A stretch of 64,000 nt of DNA from Bacillota bacterium. Lineage in GTDB: Bacteria > Bacillota > Clostridia > Lachnospirales > Lachnospiraceae. The stretch spans positions 98,258 to 162,257 of the forward strand of contig JAEYFP010000022.1 in NCBI GenBank assembly GCA_023402845.1, in the 5' to 3' direction. The notes under the pieces were generated by a model. It did no database searches. It was not told the DNA's origin and worked only from the letters and a program-made list of their open reading frames with translations. The position numbers and the translations under genes were made by a program. Of this stretch, positions 43,002-53,200 are shown piece by piece (position 1 is the stretch's first letter; each line of letters begins with the position of its first letter).

Positions 43002-43030
43002 TTGACAAATACGCTTGTATATAATAGGAT
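43002..43030 (+). promoter_or_regulatory. Predicted promoter of the kinase / Ig-protein cassette
   Basis: Perfect -35 TTGACA (43002-43007), 17-nt spacer, -10 TAGGAT (43025-43030). It lies 98 nt before the kinase start and gives the cassette its own transcription start, separate from the rseP operon. The ~90-nt leader contains a small hairpin GACC/GGTC (43068-43079). Confidence 0.68.
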
Positions 43031-43128
43031 ACTGGTACAGATCATTTCATATCAGGAGTGCATATCGGACCATTCGGTCAGGCATTCACCGGTTCAGAAC
43101 TTTGAAAATAGAATAGAGGTGAGAAAAA

Positions 43129-44673
43129 TTGCTTGAAAACGGAACATTGCTTAAGGACCGCTACCGGATTGCAGGATTGCTGGGGGCCGGCGGGACAGGC
43201 TGTGTTTATTTTGCAATTGATTTAAGCATTCAAAAGCAATGGGCTGTCAAAGAAATTCTGTATAAAAAAGGAGTCGGAATTCGGTTTGCAGAGCATGAGG
43301 TCCTTATGATGAAGCAGCTTGACTATCGGATGTTTCCGCGTATCGTGGATGCATGGCAGGAGGATACTTGTTATTTTATTGTCAGTGACTATATCGACGG
43401 TATCTCCCTTGCTGATTTGCTGCAACGAGGGAAGGTGCCGGAGAAGACTGCTCTTGCGTGGTCTGCGGAGCTTGCCGGTGCTTTACGATATCTGCATGGA
43501 AGGGAATCGCCGATTTTATATTTGGATTTAAAACCGGAAAATATAATGGTGAAGCAGGACGGCTCTTTGGCCCTGATCGATTTTGGCATTGCACAGCGGA
43601 TTGCAGAGGAAAACTGTGAGTTTGGAACACCGGGATATGCTGCGCCTGAGCAATACCGGAAGGCGGGCGACACAAAGCCGGGACCGCAGGCAGATATTTT
43701 TGCGTTCGGAATGACACTATATGCGATGTTAAGCGGCCTGTCCCCTGATCCGAAACTAACCGAGCAGACACAAAAGATAAAAAAAGATTTTACGGTCAAG
43801 CGAAAAATAAAACGTTTCTTATTGCGATGTATCAATACAAATCAAAAAAGAAGATTCCAAAATGGAGGAGAACTCCTTTCTGCCCTTAATCAAATCAGGG
43901 AAATTCATCACAAAACAAAAACAACCATCATTTTTAGAAACCTGTGTATTTTGCTTTTTATTTCATTTTTGCCGTTTCTGTATCGTTATGACGTATGGCA
44001 GAAGCAGAATGCGGCAGCCGGGCAAATGCTTGCGGAAGCAGGATTGCATATGGAGGAAGGCGATTATACAAAGGAGGGAGTCAAAATTATCTGTGGTTAT
44101 TTAAACAGCGGCTGTCTGAGCGAGAGAACGGAGCAGCAGTTTCTTTATGAGGCGGCCAGAAATTATTTTGAACTGCAGAATAACTACAAGGAAGCAAAAC
44201 GCTATTTTGAACGGCTGAACGAAAAAGTATATCCCGAAAAGCTGTTCTTTTTAAAGCTGTGCGTGCTGCAGACGGAATTTGTACAGGATGCGGCAGGATT
44301 TAAAGAGTGTCTTGATGAGTTTTACGAGTACAATCGAATGGAAGGGTTTTCGAGAAAAAAATATGAAAATGAGCTGTTCATTGCGGCTTTACTGGAAAAG
44401 CCGGACAGTGAAGAACAGGATATCAAAAAGATTGTGTGCTATTTGGAAGCAGGTATGAAGGAACTGATGGAGGCAGACGAAGAAGATCAGGCATTTGTAC
44501 AGGAGCTGAGAGCGGAGTATGCCAGAAGGCTTTGTATGATGAATGAGCGCGTGGAGGACTATGAAAAAATGCGTTATTACGGGCTGCTTGCCATACGGTT
44601 TTTACCAAAAGGAGAGGAAACGGCAAAGAAGGATATTGCCGAACGAATTGCAGAGAGGGATAAGAGCGAGTAA
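43129..44673 (+). CDS. Membrane Ser/Thr protein kinase with extracellular helical domain
   Basis: A 514-residue Hanks-type kinase. The kinase domain (about residues 10-255) has the glycine loop GAGGTGCVY, the ATP lysine K41, the catalytic loop YLDLKPENIM with D133 (the usual HRD histidine and arginine are replaced), the DFG aspartate D151, and GTPGYAAPEQY. One membrane helix follows at about 267-286, then ~225 alpha-helical, TPR-like residues outside the cell; no PASTA repeats. TTG at 43129 follows AGAGGTGAG. It probably senses an envelope state and signals inside; the two Ig-like proteins that follow are candidate partners. Active by motif, substrates unknown. Confidence 0.87.
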   Translation: MLENGTLLKDRYRIAGLLGAGGTGCVYFAIDLSIQKQWAVKEILYKKGVGIRFAEHEVLMMKQLDYRMFPRIVDAWQEDTCYFIVSDYIDGISLADLLQRGKVPEKTALAWSAELAGALRYLHGRESPILYLDLKPENIMVKQDGSLALIDFGIAQRIAEENCEFGTPGYAAPEQYRKAGDTKPGPQADIFAFGMTLYAMLSGLSPDPKLTEQTQKIKKDFTVKRKIKRFLLRCINTNQKRRFQNGGELLSALNQIREIHHKTKTTIIFRNLCILLFISFLPFLYRYDVWQKQNAAAGQMLAEAGLHMEEGDYTKEGVKIICGYLNSGCLSERTEQQFLYEAARNYFELQNNYKEAKRYFERLNEKVYPEKLFFLKLCVLQTEFVQDAAGFKECLDEFYEYNRMEGFSRKKYENELFIAALLEKPDSEEQDIKKIVCYLEAGMKELMEADEEDQAFVQELRAEYARRLCMMNERVEDYEKMRYYGLLAIRFLPKGEETAKKDIAERIAERDKSE

Positions 44674-44695
44674 AGGTTGTGAAAGGAGAGGAAAT

Positions 44696-46681
44696 ATGGA
44701 AAAAAGAAAAAAGGAGGATTGTCTATTTGGATGGATGGTGCTGATCTGTGTTCTTACAGCAGTTTTGGCCGGAGTTTTACCGACAATCGAAGTCAGGGCG
44801 GCTATTTTGGGTCCATCCAATGTCGTGACGCAGGGTACTGTCATTATCAAGTCTTATAGTTGCAATGTTGCCGCACTGCGTGACAGTGTCGGGACAACAA
44901 ATTCCTCACAGACTTATCAAATCGATTTGACGGGCGTGGGAAGAATTGAAGCAGTGACAGAACAGTATCATGGTAAATGCGGAAACTGTAATGGAAGTGC
45001 GGGATATACCGGTGCTTCGCTCAGTGTTGCGGGAGTCGGGAGTTCCGCTGTAGGGGCCGATGGAATCATTGTCTTGACAAATCTGGAAGAATATCAGTTG
45101 GGAATGACAGCCGTTACGCTGAATACGAATGCGGGCGTAGTAAATCTATGTCCGTCATGCGGCGGCTGTGTTACCAAGATCATGACAATCAGATCGATAA
45201 AAACCTATTCGTATGCACCGAGGATCACGAAGCAGCCTGGCAGCCTCAGTGCAGATACGGATACCGCGGCAGTATTTACGACTGAAGGATCTCGGATTAC
45301 AGGATATAGTTGGGAACAGAAGGTTAACGGTGTGTTTGTTCCGCTTACTGATGCGGTTGCTGCGGACGGGATGGGTTATGCCGGAACGGGGACGAGGGAG
45401 CTCAAGGTGGAAAATATCCGGTATCGCGGGAATCAGACAATCGTTCGTTGCGTTTTGACTGCGGATAACGGGGGAAAGCTCACCTCGAATGAAGCAGTAC
45501 TGACGGTCACAGACCATACTGCACCGACTGCCGTAATCACAAAAGATCCATGTGTTTGGACAAACCGGCCGGTATGCGTGTCTGCGAAGGCAGAAGATAT
45601 TGATACGGGACTTGCGGCTGCACCATATTCTTGGGATGGCGGAATTACCTATACGGATCATAGCAGTCATGTTTTTTCAAAAAATGGCACCTACGCGGTC
45701 GCAGTGAAGGACGCCTCCGGAAATTTGTTTCGGGAAACAGTCATTATTACGGAACTTGATCAGGCGGTACCAACTCTTTCCGTATCCGCTAATTTGACCA
45801 CAGAAACGAAAGGATCTGTAACGCTTTTGCTCACAGCATCAGATGCAGAATCGGGTCTGCCCGATAAACCTTACTATTATTTTGGTGACTGGCATCAGGG
45901 AGCCGCATTTGAAGTAGATAAAAATGGACTTTATGAAGTGCGGGCGCGCGACAAAGCAGGTAATGAGGCAGAAGTGAGATATGAAGTAAAGAATATCAAA
46001 GCCAAAGAAACAAGTGGCGGCGGGAATTCGGGAGGAAGTTCCGACAACGGAAGCGGAGGCAGCTCTAACGGCACGGGCAAAGATCCGGCAACATTACCGT
46101 CAGCTGTTCCTTCCATTTCGACATTGCCCTCTTTAGAAACTGCACCGACGGAAAAGAAGAAAAAGAAAAGTACCGTAAAAAAAGAGAAAGCCGAAGATAA
46201 GGAAGAAGTACGCGTAAAAATGGAAAAGAAAGAGAAGCCAAAGGAAGAGGTGACGATCGGGGCAAAAAAGGCGGAAAAGGAACCGGAAATTACCGCCGCG
46301 GTGGAGGAGACTGCACCTGAGGACGAACGCAACGGTATCTGGCTGACAGTTTTAGCGGGGTTTCTGGGACTGCTGCTTTTCATGTTGTTATTATTTTTCC
46401 TATTTTTCGGAATATGGGTCGAAGAACCTGAAATGGATGAAGACGAGTGGAGGTTATACACTGTCCGCCTTTTGTACCGGAGCAAGAAATGCTGGCATGT
46501 CAATATAGGAAAAGGACTTGAGGAATGCGGAACACTCCGGCTGCGGTTTGGCGCTTTATTGATTGCTTTGTTTGAGGGCTGGGAGTTTATGATTCATACA
46601 AAGGGAAAAGAAGAAAAAACATTGAAAACAGAGATTTTTCAGAAATTGGTTGTGGATGTAAGAAGAACAAGGAGGAACTAA
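44696..46681 (+). CDS. Membrane-anchored surface protein with Ig-like domains and a cytoplasmic tail
   Basis: A 661-residue protein. A signal/anchor helix lies at about residues 10-30. An unusual domain with two cysteine clusters follows (GKCGNCNGSAG and LCPSCGGC), then Ig-like domains marked by DHTAPTAVITKD and SGNLFRETVII type segments, a Gly/Ser-rich stretch, a Lys/Glu-rich stretch (about 480-540), a membrane helix at about 548-573, and a ~88-residue cytoplasmic tail. ATG at 44696 follows AAAGGAGAGG. It sits 22 nt after the kinase. I infer an envelope sensor or adhesin coupled to the kinase; no enzymatic motif is visible. Confidence 0.78.
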   Translation: MEKRKKEDCLFGWMVLICVLTAVLAGVLPTIEVRAAILGPSNVVTQGTVIIKSYSCNVAALRDSVGTTNSSQTYQIDLTGVGRIEAVTEQYHGKCGNCNGSAGYTGASLSVAGVGSSAVGADGIIVLTNLEEYQLGMTAVTLNTNAGVVNLCPSCGGCVTKIMTIRSIKTYSYAPRITKQPGSLSADTDTAAVFTTEGSRITGYSWEQKVNGVFVPLTDAVAADGMGYAGTGTRELKVENIRYRGNQTIVRCVLTADNGGKLTSNEAVLTVTDHTAPTAVITKDPCVWTNRPVCVSAKAEDIDTGLAAAPYSWDGGITYTDHSSHVFSKNGTYAVAVKDASGNLFRETVIITELDQAVPTLSVSANLTTETKGSVTLLLTASDAESGLPDKPYYYFGDWHQGAAFEVDKNGLYEVRARDKAGNEAEVRYEVKNIKAKETSGGGNSGGSSDNGSGGSSNGTGKDPATLPSAVPSISTLPSLETAPTEKKKKKSTVKKEKAEDKEEVRVKMEKKEKPKEEVTIGAKKAEKEPEITAAVEETAPEDERNGIWLTVLAGFLGLLLFMLLLFFLFFGIWVEEPEMDEDEWRLYTVRLLYRSKKCWHVNIGKGLEECGTLRLRFGALLIALFEGWEFMIHTKGKEEKTLKTEIFQKLVVDVRRTRRN

Positions 46682-49012
46682 ATGAAAAATAAAAGAAAAA
46701 AGGGGTTCTTATTTGGCATCTGCTTTCTGTTGTTTTTTGGTTTGTCCGTTTTTGAGGCAAAAGCCGGTGAGCCTGTTGTCAGTATCGTGCAAGAAGACGG
46801 GGTTTCTTTGCTGATTAAAGAAGGCGAGCTTTACTATACCAATGCGCCGGTTCGATTCCTTTTACACGCAGAGCCCGAAGAAGAGGCAATATGCGAATAT
46901 GCCCTGAGCGGGGATGATGGTGCCAATTACAGTGATTGGATACTAATGGATGCCCGCGGTTATACACTTCTGCCGGATTTTAAAAATGAAGCAGAGGGAA
47001 TTTGGCAAATTAAGTTTCGAAAAACAGTAACAATTAGAGAAGATGGCGTCAGCCAAAATAAGATGGAGCAGGAATCGCAGAAAACGGAAATCACAGAATC
47101 TCGCGTTTATCGGATTGGGTTTGATATGTGTCCGCCCGAATGTTCCGTCACATCTGAGCAGGAGCTCGGGGTATGGTCCGCGAAGGACATCAAATGTATT
47201 TTATCCGGGGCGGAGGACAAGAGCGGCATCCGCAGTATGCTGGCGGAAACGGACGGAGAAATACTCTATGCCAAGGAGTTTTCACAATCGGAAGCAGTGC
47301 GGGAGCTTGAGACAGAGCTTATTCTGAATAAGGAGGCGAGGCATGCGGACGGTATTCCTCTGAATATTACGATTACGGATTATGCCGGTAATATACAAAC
47401 GCTCTCAAAATTGTACTATATTGATAAAACCAGACCAAGCGTACAATTATCCGGTATTGAAACCGGCGCGATTCAAAAGGAGTCTGTGACTGTGAGGGCA
47501 GAGGCGGACGACAATCATACGGCAGAAGTAAAACTTATTTATCAGGCGATCCGGACGGAAAACGCGGAACAGAAGTTCCTGGAACAGCAGTCCTTAAACG
47601 GCGCGTTGGAGAGGTCTTATCAAGAGGATGGAAGCTATAAAATTTTATGCTATGCCGTTGATCCCGCAGGAAACCGATCGGATGAATTGGAGGTTGTATT
47701 TCGCATTGATGCCACACCACCGCTCATCCAGATAGGGGGCGTATTGGGAGGAACGGACTATCGGGAAGGGCGGTCTGTATCCGTCAGTGTTGCGGAAGCC
47801 TTTTTCGAGGACTGCCATGTGAATATATCCGCAAAGCGCTGTACACCGGGACAGGAGGAGATGCTTTCTCTTCCGGTATGGAAATCACAGGGAAAAAACA
47901 GCGAGAATCGTTATTATTTTGAAGCGGACGGAGATTATCTTGTCTCTGTCAAAGCAGAAGATGCGGCAGGAAATGAAGGAAGCAAGGAGGTATACTTCAG
48001 GGTGGACGGCAATGCACCGACTCTTTTTATACAGGGGTTGTCAAAAAAGGAGGTGACGAATCAACCGCCGAAACTGTTTTTTTATGTTGAGGAACTGTTT
48101 TATGATACGGCTAAGGTGCAGTGTCTGCTGATCAAAAAAGGTAAAAACGGAATCTATGTGCCGGTTGACATACCACAGTGGAGGATCGAAGCTGAAAAAT
48201 CAGAGTTCCCTTTGGAAATAAAGGAAGAAGGAAGCTATGTACTAAGGGCGGTTATCACGGACCGGGCAGGCAACAGGACAGAGGAACAGCTTTCTTTTAC
48301 ATTGGATTATACCCCTCCGATCATTGGCTTTCTGGATTCCCTGCATCAAAAATATGTAAAGAAGTTCCGGCTTCCGGCAGATTTTCAGGCAAAGCTCTCA
48401 GATCTGACTGCGGTGTCCTATAAAGCATATTTAAATACAAGAAATTTTTTGCCGGAAGAAGAGGTCAGGCAGGATGGAAAATACATTTTGCGGGTAGAGG
48501 CTGTTGACGAGGCAGGAAATGAAGCGGAAAAAACAATTGAATTTATTGTGGACAAAACAGCGCCCCGCGTTGTTATGAGCGGTGTGAGGCGTGATGGTAC
48601 CGTAGGGAAAAATGAGAAAATCACTTTGCGGCTTTATGACGATGAAGATATGTTCACAAGTGTATTGTTAAACGGTGTGGAACAAGCTGTTGATGAGGAA
48701 GGGAAACAAGCGGTATTGTCATTTCAGGATTATGGGGATCATAAAATTATGATTAAGGCGACAGACCCCGCACAGAATGAGCTGACACAGGTGATTTCTT
48801 TAAGCTGTGCACTTGCTCAAAGACCGTTTGCAAGCTATCAAACAAAGGAACGGACAGTGAAGCAGAGGGAACTGCCGGTGAGCGGCGATGTTGCGGAGGT
48901 ACCGCAAGTATTTGTGCCCGCGGCGGCAATGGCGGCAGCAAGTGTTTTACTATTGACCGGCGTGGGGATTTTGCTGTATAAGAGGGTGTCGCCGCAGAAC
49001 AGCGTGGATTGA
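46682..49012 (+). CDS. Large surface protein with tandem Ig-like repeats
   Basis: A 776-residue protein with a signal peptide (about residues 1-28), then six or so tandem bacterial Ig-like domains of 80-100 residues. Each domain ends in an AxDxAGN-type motif (VDPAGNRSDELEVVFRID, AEDAAGNEGSKEVYFRVD, AVDEAGNEAEKTIEFIVD) and the next begins with the (K)TxPxV/xIxxSG linker. A C-terminal membrane helix lies at about 743-765 with a short tail. It starts at the base after the preceding stop (TAA then ATG), so the two are tightly coupled. It is the last gene of the kinase cassette; binding of a wall or host ligand is possible. Confidence 0.8.
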   Translation: MKNKRKKGFLFGICFLLFFGLSVFEAKAGEPVVSIVQEDGVSLLIKEGELYYTNAPVRFLLHAEPEEEAICEYALSGDDGANYSDWILMDARGYTLLPDFKNEAEGIWQIKFRKTVTIREDGVSQNKMEQESQKTEITESRVYRIGFDMCPPECSVTSEQELGVWSAKDIKCILSGAEDKSGIRSMLAETDGEILYAKEFSQSEAVRELETELILNKEARHADGIPLNITITDYAGNIQTLSKLYYIDKTRPSVQLSGIETGAIQKESVTVRAEADDNHTAEVKLIYQAIRTENAEQKFLEQQSLNGALERSYQEDGSYKILCYAVDPAGNRSDELEVVFRIDATPPLIQIGGVLGGTDYREGRSVSVSVAEAFFEDCHVNISAKRCTPGQEEMLSLPVWKSQGKNSENRYYFEADGDYLVSVKAEDAAGNEGSKEVYFRVDGNAPTLFIQGLSKKEVTNQPPKLFFYVEELFYDTAKVQCLLIKKGKNGIYVPVDIPQWRIEAEKSEFPLEIKEEGSYVLRAVITDRAGNRTEEQLSFTLDYTPPIIGFLDSLHQKYVKKFRLPADFQAKLSDLTAVSYKAYLNTRNFLPEEEVRQDGKYILRVEAVDEAGNEAEKTIEFIVDKTAPRVVMSGVRRDGTVGKNEKITLRLYDDEDMFTSVLLNGVEQAVDEEGKQAVLSFQDYGDHKIMIKATDPAQNELTQVISLSCALAQRPFASYQTKERTVKQRELPVSGDVAEVPQVFVPAAAMAAASVLLLTGVGILLYKRVSPQNSVD

Positions 49013-49053
49013 ATTTGCCTTAAGCAAAAACATACGGGGAAGGACTGCTCTCG

Positions 49054-49082
49054 TTGACAGAAAAAAGTGGCTGTGATAGACT
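49054..49082 (+). promoter_or_regulatory. Predicted ispG-polC promoter
   Basis: Perfect -35 TTGACA (49054-49059), 17-nt spacer, -10 TAGACT (49077-49082). The start site is expected near 49089. It shows that ispG-polC is transcribed on its own, independent of the kinase cassette upstream. Confidence 0.68.
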
Positions 49083-49104
49083 GAGTATGGATAGAAAGCG
49101 AGTG

Positions 49105-49128
49105 CCTGCTACAAGATATTGTGGTAGG
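49105..49128 (+). other. 5' leader hairpin before ispG
   Basis: CCTGCTACAA and TTGTGGTAGG pair over 10 bp (two G-U pairs) around a GATA tetraloop, about 16 nt after the expected start site. No uridine run follows, so it is a leader structure rather than a terminator. Possible role in mRNA stability or regulation. Confidence 0.45.
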
Positions 49129-49196
49129 TATTCCGCTTTGTTACAGGATAAGAATTCGAAATAGACCTTAATTTCATGCTCTGGAAGGGGAGGCAC

Positions 49197-50255
49197 ATGT
49201 ATCGGGAACATACAAAGGTAATTCAAATTGGAACGAAGTATATTGGCGGCGGCAATCCGGTACTGATTCAGTCAATGACAAATACAAAGACAGAGGATGT
49301 TTTTGCAACAGTCTCACAGATCAGAAGACTGGAAGAGGCAGGCTGTGACATTGTGCGCTGTACGGTTCCGACGATGAAGGCGGCACAGGCACTTTCACAG
49401 ATCAAGGAACATATCAGGATTCCGCTCGTTGCGGATATTCATTTTGATTATAGGCTTGCGATTGCAGCCATTGAAAACGGTGCGGATAAAATCAGAATCA
49501 ACCCCGGGAATATCGGAAGAAAAGAAAACGTTCTTGCGGTTGTAAATGAGGCTAAAATGAGGAATGTTCCGATTCGCGTCGGCGTCAACAGCGGCTCGCT
49601 AGAAAAAGAGCTGCTTGAAAAGTATCATGGTGTGACGGCGGAGGGAATTGTGGAAAGTGCGTTGGATAAGGTGCACATGATTGAAGAGTCGGGGTATGAG
49701 AATATTGTAGTCAGTATCAAGTCCTCGGATGTGCTGATGTGTGTCAAGGCGCATGAGCTGCTTGCTCCGAAGTGCCGGTATCCTTTGCATGTCGGCATTA
49801 CGGAGTCAGGTACGGTGAAGTCGGGTAACATCAAATCTGCAGCCGGGCTTGGCATCATTTTATATCAGGGTATCGGCGATACGATTCGCGTCTCTCTGAC
49901 AGGTGATCCTGTGGAAGAGGTCATTTCCGCAAAACTGATTTTAAAGACTCTGGGTTTGAGAAAAGGCGGAATTACTGTCGTGTCATGCCCGACCTGCGGC
50001 AGGACGAACATCGATTTGATTTCGCTTGCATCGGATGTTGAAAAGCTGGCAGCAGGTTATGATGATCTGGATATTAAAGTGGCAGTCATGGGCTGCGTCG
50101 TTAACGGACCCGGTGAGGCAAGAGAAGCGGATATTGGTATTGCGGGCGGTGTCGGTGAAGGTCTTTTGATTAAAAAGGGTGAGGTCATCCGCAAGGTACC
50201 GGAGGCAGAGCTGTTACACGTACTGCAGGAGGAATTGGAGCACTGGAATGGATAA
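49197..50255 (+). CDS. ispG: 4-hydroxy-3-methylbut-2-en-1-yl diphosphate synthase (flavodoxin)
   Basis: A 352-residue IspG (GcpE), a [4Fe-4S] enzyme of the MEP isoprenoid pathway. The N-terminal TIM barrel shows NPVLIQSMTNT and LVADIHFDYRLA, and the cluster ligands are C264 and C267 (CPTCGRTNID) and C300 with E307 (GCVVNGPGE). ATG at 49197 is chosen because AAGGGGAGG precedes it; a start at 49176 has no ribosome-binding site. polC overlaps its 3' end by 8 nt. Confidence 0.97.
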   Translation: MYREHTKVIQIGTKYIGGGNPVLIQSMTNTKTEDVFATVSQIRRLEEAGCDIVRCTVPTMKAAQALSQIKEHIRIPLVADIHFDYRLAIAAIENGADKIRINPGNIGRKENVLAVVNEAKMRNVPIRVGVNSGSLEKELLEKYHGVTAEGIVESALDKVHMIEESGYENIVVSIKSSDVLMCVKAHELLAPKCRYPLHVGITESGTVKSGNIKSAAGLGIILYQGIGDTIRVSLTGDPVEEVISAKLILKTLGLRKGGITVVSCPTCGRTNIDLISLASDVEKLAAGYDDLDIKVAVMGCVVNGPGEAREADIGIAGGVGEGLLIKKGEVIRKVPEAELLHVLQEELEHWNG

Positions 50256-53200
50256 AGCATTTTTCGAAGTATTTCCGACATTAAAGCTGAATAAGGGACT
50301 GCAGGAGCTGTTCGAGGAGACGGCAGTGACACGCGTCGTATCTTCAAGCAGAAAGGATAAGCTTAAAATTTATTTAAGCAGTCCGCGGCTGATAGAAAAG
50401 GAAATGATTTATGGGGTGGAAAGGGAAATTGTCAGACAGCTTTTCCCGGAAGCGAATATTCGCGTCTCCTTTTTGGAGAGCTTTCAGCTTTCCAGTCAAT
50501 ATACGCCAAAGACGCTTTTGGATGCATATCGCGAGAGCATATTGCTTGAATTGAAGTGCTATAATCATTTTGATTATCAGCTTTTTTATCGGGCAGATCT
50601 GGATTTTCCGGATGAAAAGATGATTCGGCTCATATTAGAGGATACGATTGTGGCGAGGAATCGCTCCGAGGAGCTGGTGCGTGTGCTTGATAAAATTTTG
50701 AATGAACGCTGCGGAGTTGGCACCAATATCCAGATTTCTTATAAGGAAGCTGCGCCGAATAAGGCGAGAGAGCACGCTGAGCTCAAAATGCAGGAGGAGG
50801 TCGAGCGGATTACGCACCTCTCGGAAAGCGTCGGTGAGGATCAGCAGTGGGAACAGGGACAGGAGAACACGGTCATCTTGGAAACGGACGCACCCGTGTC
50901 TAAGCCAAAGGCCCCAGTAAATGCCGCGCCACCCGTAAAGAGCAAAGAAAGCAAGCCGGCATCTTCTTTTACACGCGGAGGAAGCCGGTATAAAAAATCG
51001 GATAATCCGGATGTTATTTATGGGCGTGATTTTGAGGAGGAGCCGGTTCCGATCACAGAAATGGCAGGAGAAGTCGGGGAGGTCATTGTCAAGGGAAAAA
51101 TTATCCGGTTTGAAACGAGAGATACAAGAAATGAAAAGAAGCTCGTTATTTTTGACATCACGGATTTTACCGATACAATTACGGTGAAAATGTTCCCTCG
51201 GCCGGAGCAGCAGGAGGAGCTGTTTGCACATGTCTCGGAAGGAAAATTTGTGATTGTCAAAGGTGTGGCGAATATTGATAAATTTGACGGAGAGCTGACA
51301 CTTGGCTTTATTGCCGGCATCAAGAAGACGAAGGATTTTACATCCACGAGAATGGATACGGATATTGAGAAGCGCGTCGAACTGCATTGTCATACCAAAA
51401 TGAGTGATATGGATGGTGTCAGTGATGTCGGCACAATTATCAAACGTGCCGTAAAATGGGGCCATTCCGCGATCGCAATCACGGACCATGGCGTTGTGCA
51501 GGGGTTCACCGATGCTTTCCACACAATGCAAAAGCTGAAAAGCGAGAATCCGGATTTCAAAATACTCTATGGCATGGAGGGCTACCTTGTCGATGATACG
51601 ACGGAGCTTGTTGTCAATCCGAAGGAGCGGACCCTGGACGATACATTTGTTGTATTTGATTTGGAGACAACGGGATTTTCTCCGATTAAAAATAACATTA
51701 TTGAAATAGGTGCGGTGAAAGTCGTAAAGGGAAAAATTACAGACCGGTTTTCTACATTTGTCAATCCGAAGGAACCGATTCCGTTTCGAATTGAAAAGCT
51801 GACGGGGATTAACGATGCAATGGTAGAGGATGCGCCGTTTTTAAATGAAGTGCTGCCGAAATTCTTGAAATTTTCCGAGGGATCTGTTTTCGTTGCGCAT
51901 AACGCATCGTTTGATATGGGATTTCTCATTCAAAAGGCAAAAGAGCTTGGAATCACGAATACATATACTTATGCGGATACGGTCGGTATGGCACGTGTGC
52001 TGATGCCTCAGCTTTCCAAATATAAACTCGATCATGTTGCAAAGGCGCTGAAAATTTCATTGGAAAATCATCACCGTGCAGTGGACGATGCGGGCGCAAC
52101 GGCGGAAATTTTTGTGAAATTTGTGGAAATGCTGAAAAAGAAAGATATACGGACATTAAAAGAAGTCAATGTGCTTGCGGATGCATCTGTGGAAAAGGTG
52201 AAGAAAGCGATGTCCTATCATGTCATTCTGATCGCAAAGAATGAGGTGGGACGAATTAATCTATATAAGCTTGTCTCCCTTTCCCATTTGAAATATTATC
52301 ATCTGCGCCCTCGTATTCCAAAGAGCGTGCTGAACCGGTACAGAGAGGGATTGATCATTGGTTCTGCCTGCGAAGCTGGAGAGCTGTATCAGGCGGTGCT
52401 GAATGAGAAGCCGCAGGCGGAGATTGCCAGAATTGTTGATTTTTATGACTATCTGGAAATACAGCCGCTTGGAAATAACGAATTTATGGTGCGTGAGGAT
52501 CGATATGAAAATATTCACTCAGATGAAGATTTGATTGTGATCAATAAAAAAATTATTGCGCTGGGGGAGCAGTTTTGTAAACCGGTTGTTGCGACATGTG
52601 ATACGCATTTTCTGGATCCGGAGGATGAGGTTTATCGAAGGATTATTATGGCAGGTAAGGGATTTAAGGATGCGGATGAGCAGGGACCGCTGTATTTGCG
52701 CACGACTGAGGAGATGATGAAAGAGTTTTCGTATCTTCCTTATGATAAGGCATATGAAATTGTCGTGAAGAATACAAATCTGATTGCGGACATGGTAGAT
52801 TATATTGAGCCGGTTCGTCCGGACAAATGTGCCCCGGTCATTGAAAATTCCGATCAGACGCTGCGTGATATCTGCTATCGGCGTGCGCATGAAATCTATG
52901 GCGAGGATTTACCGCCGCAGGTTTCAGCTCGTTTGGAAAAGGAGCTGCATTCGATTATCACAAATGGCTTTGCGGTGATGTATATTATTGCGCAGAAGCT
53001 TGTGTGGAAATCGATGGAGGACGGCTATCTTGTCGGCTCTCGAGGCTCCGTCGGTTCTTCTTTTGTTGCGACGATGGCGGGCATTACGGAGGTGAATCCG
53101 CTGTCTCCGCATTATTACTGCCCTGAGTGCCATTACTCGGATTTTACTTCTGCCGATGTGCGCGCTTATACCGGAAAGGCGGGCTGTGATATGCCGGACA

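Noticed and set aside
43129..44673. Calling the Ser/Thr kinase a pseudokinase because the HRD motif is changed
   Set aside because: The three residues needed for catalysis (K41, D133, D151) are intact, so activity is still expected.
50635..51531. A 298-codon open frame on the minus strand
   Set aside because: It lies entirely inside polC, has no ribosome-binding site and encodes a Cys/His/Arg-rich low-sense protein. It is a shadow of the polC frame.
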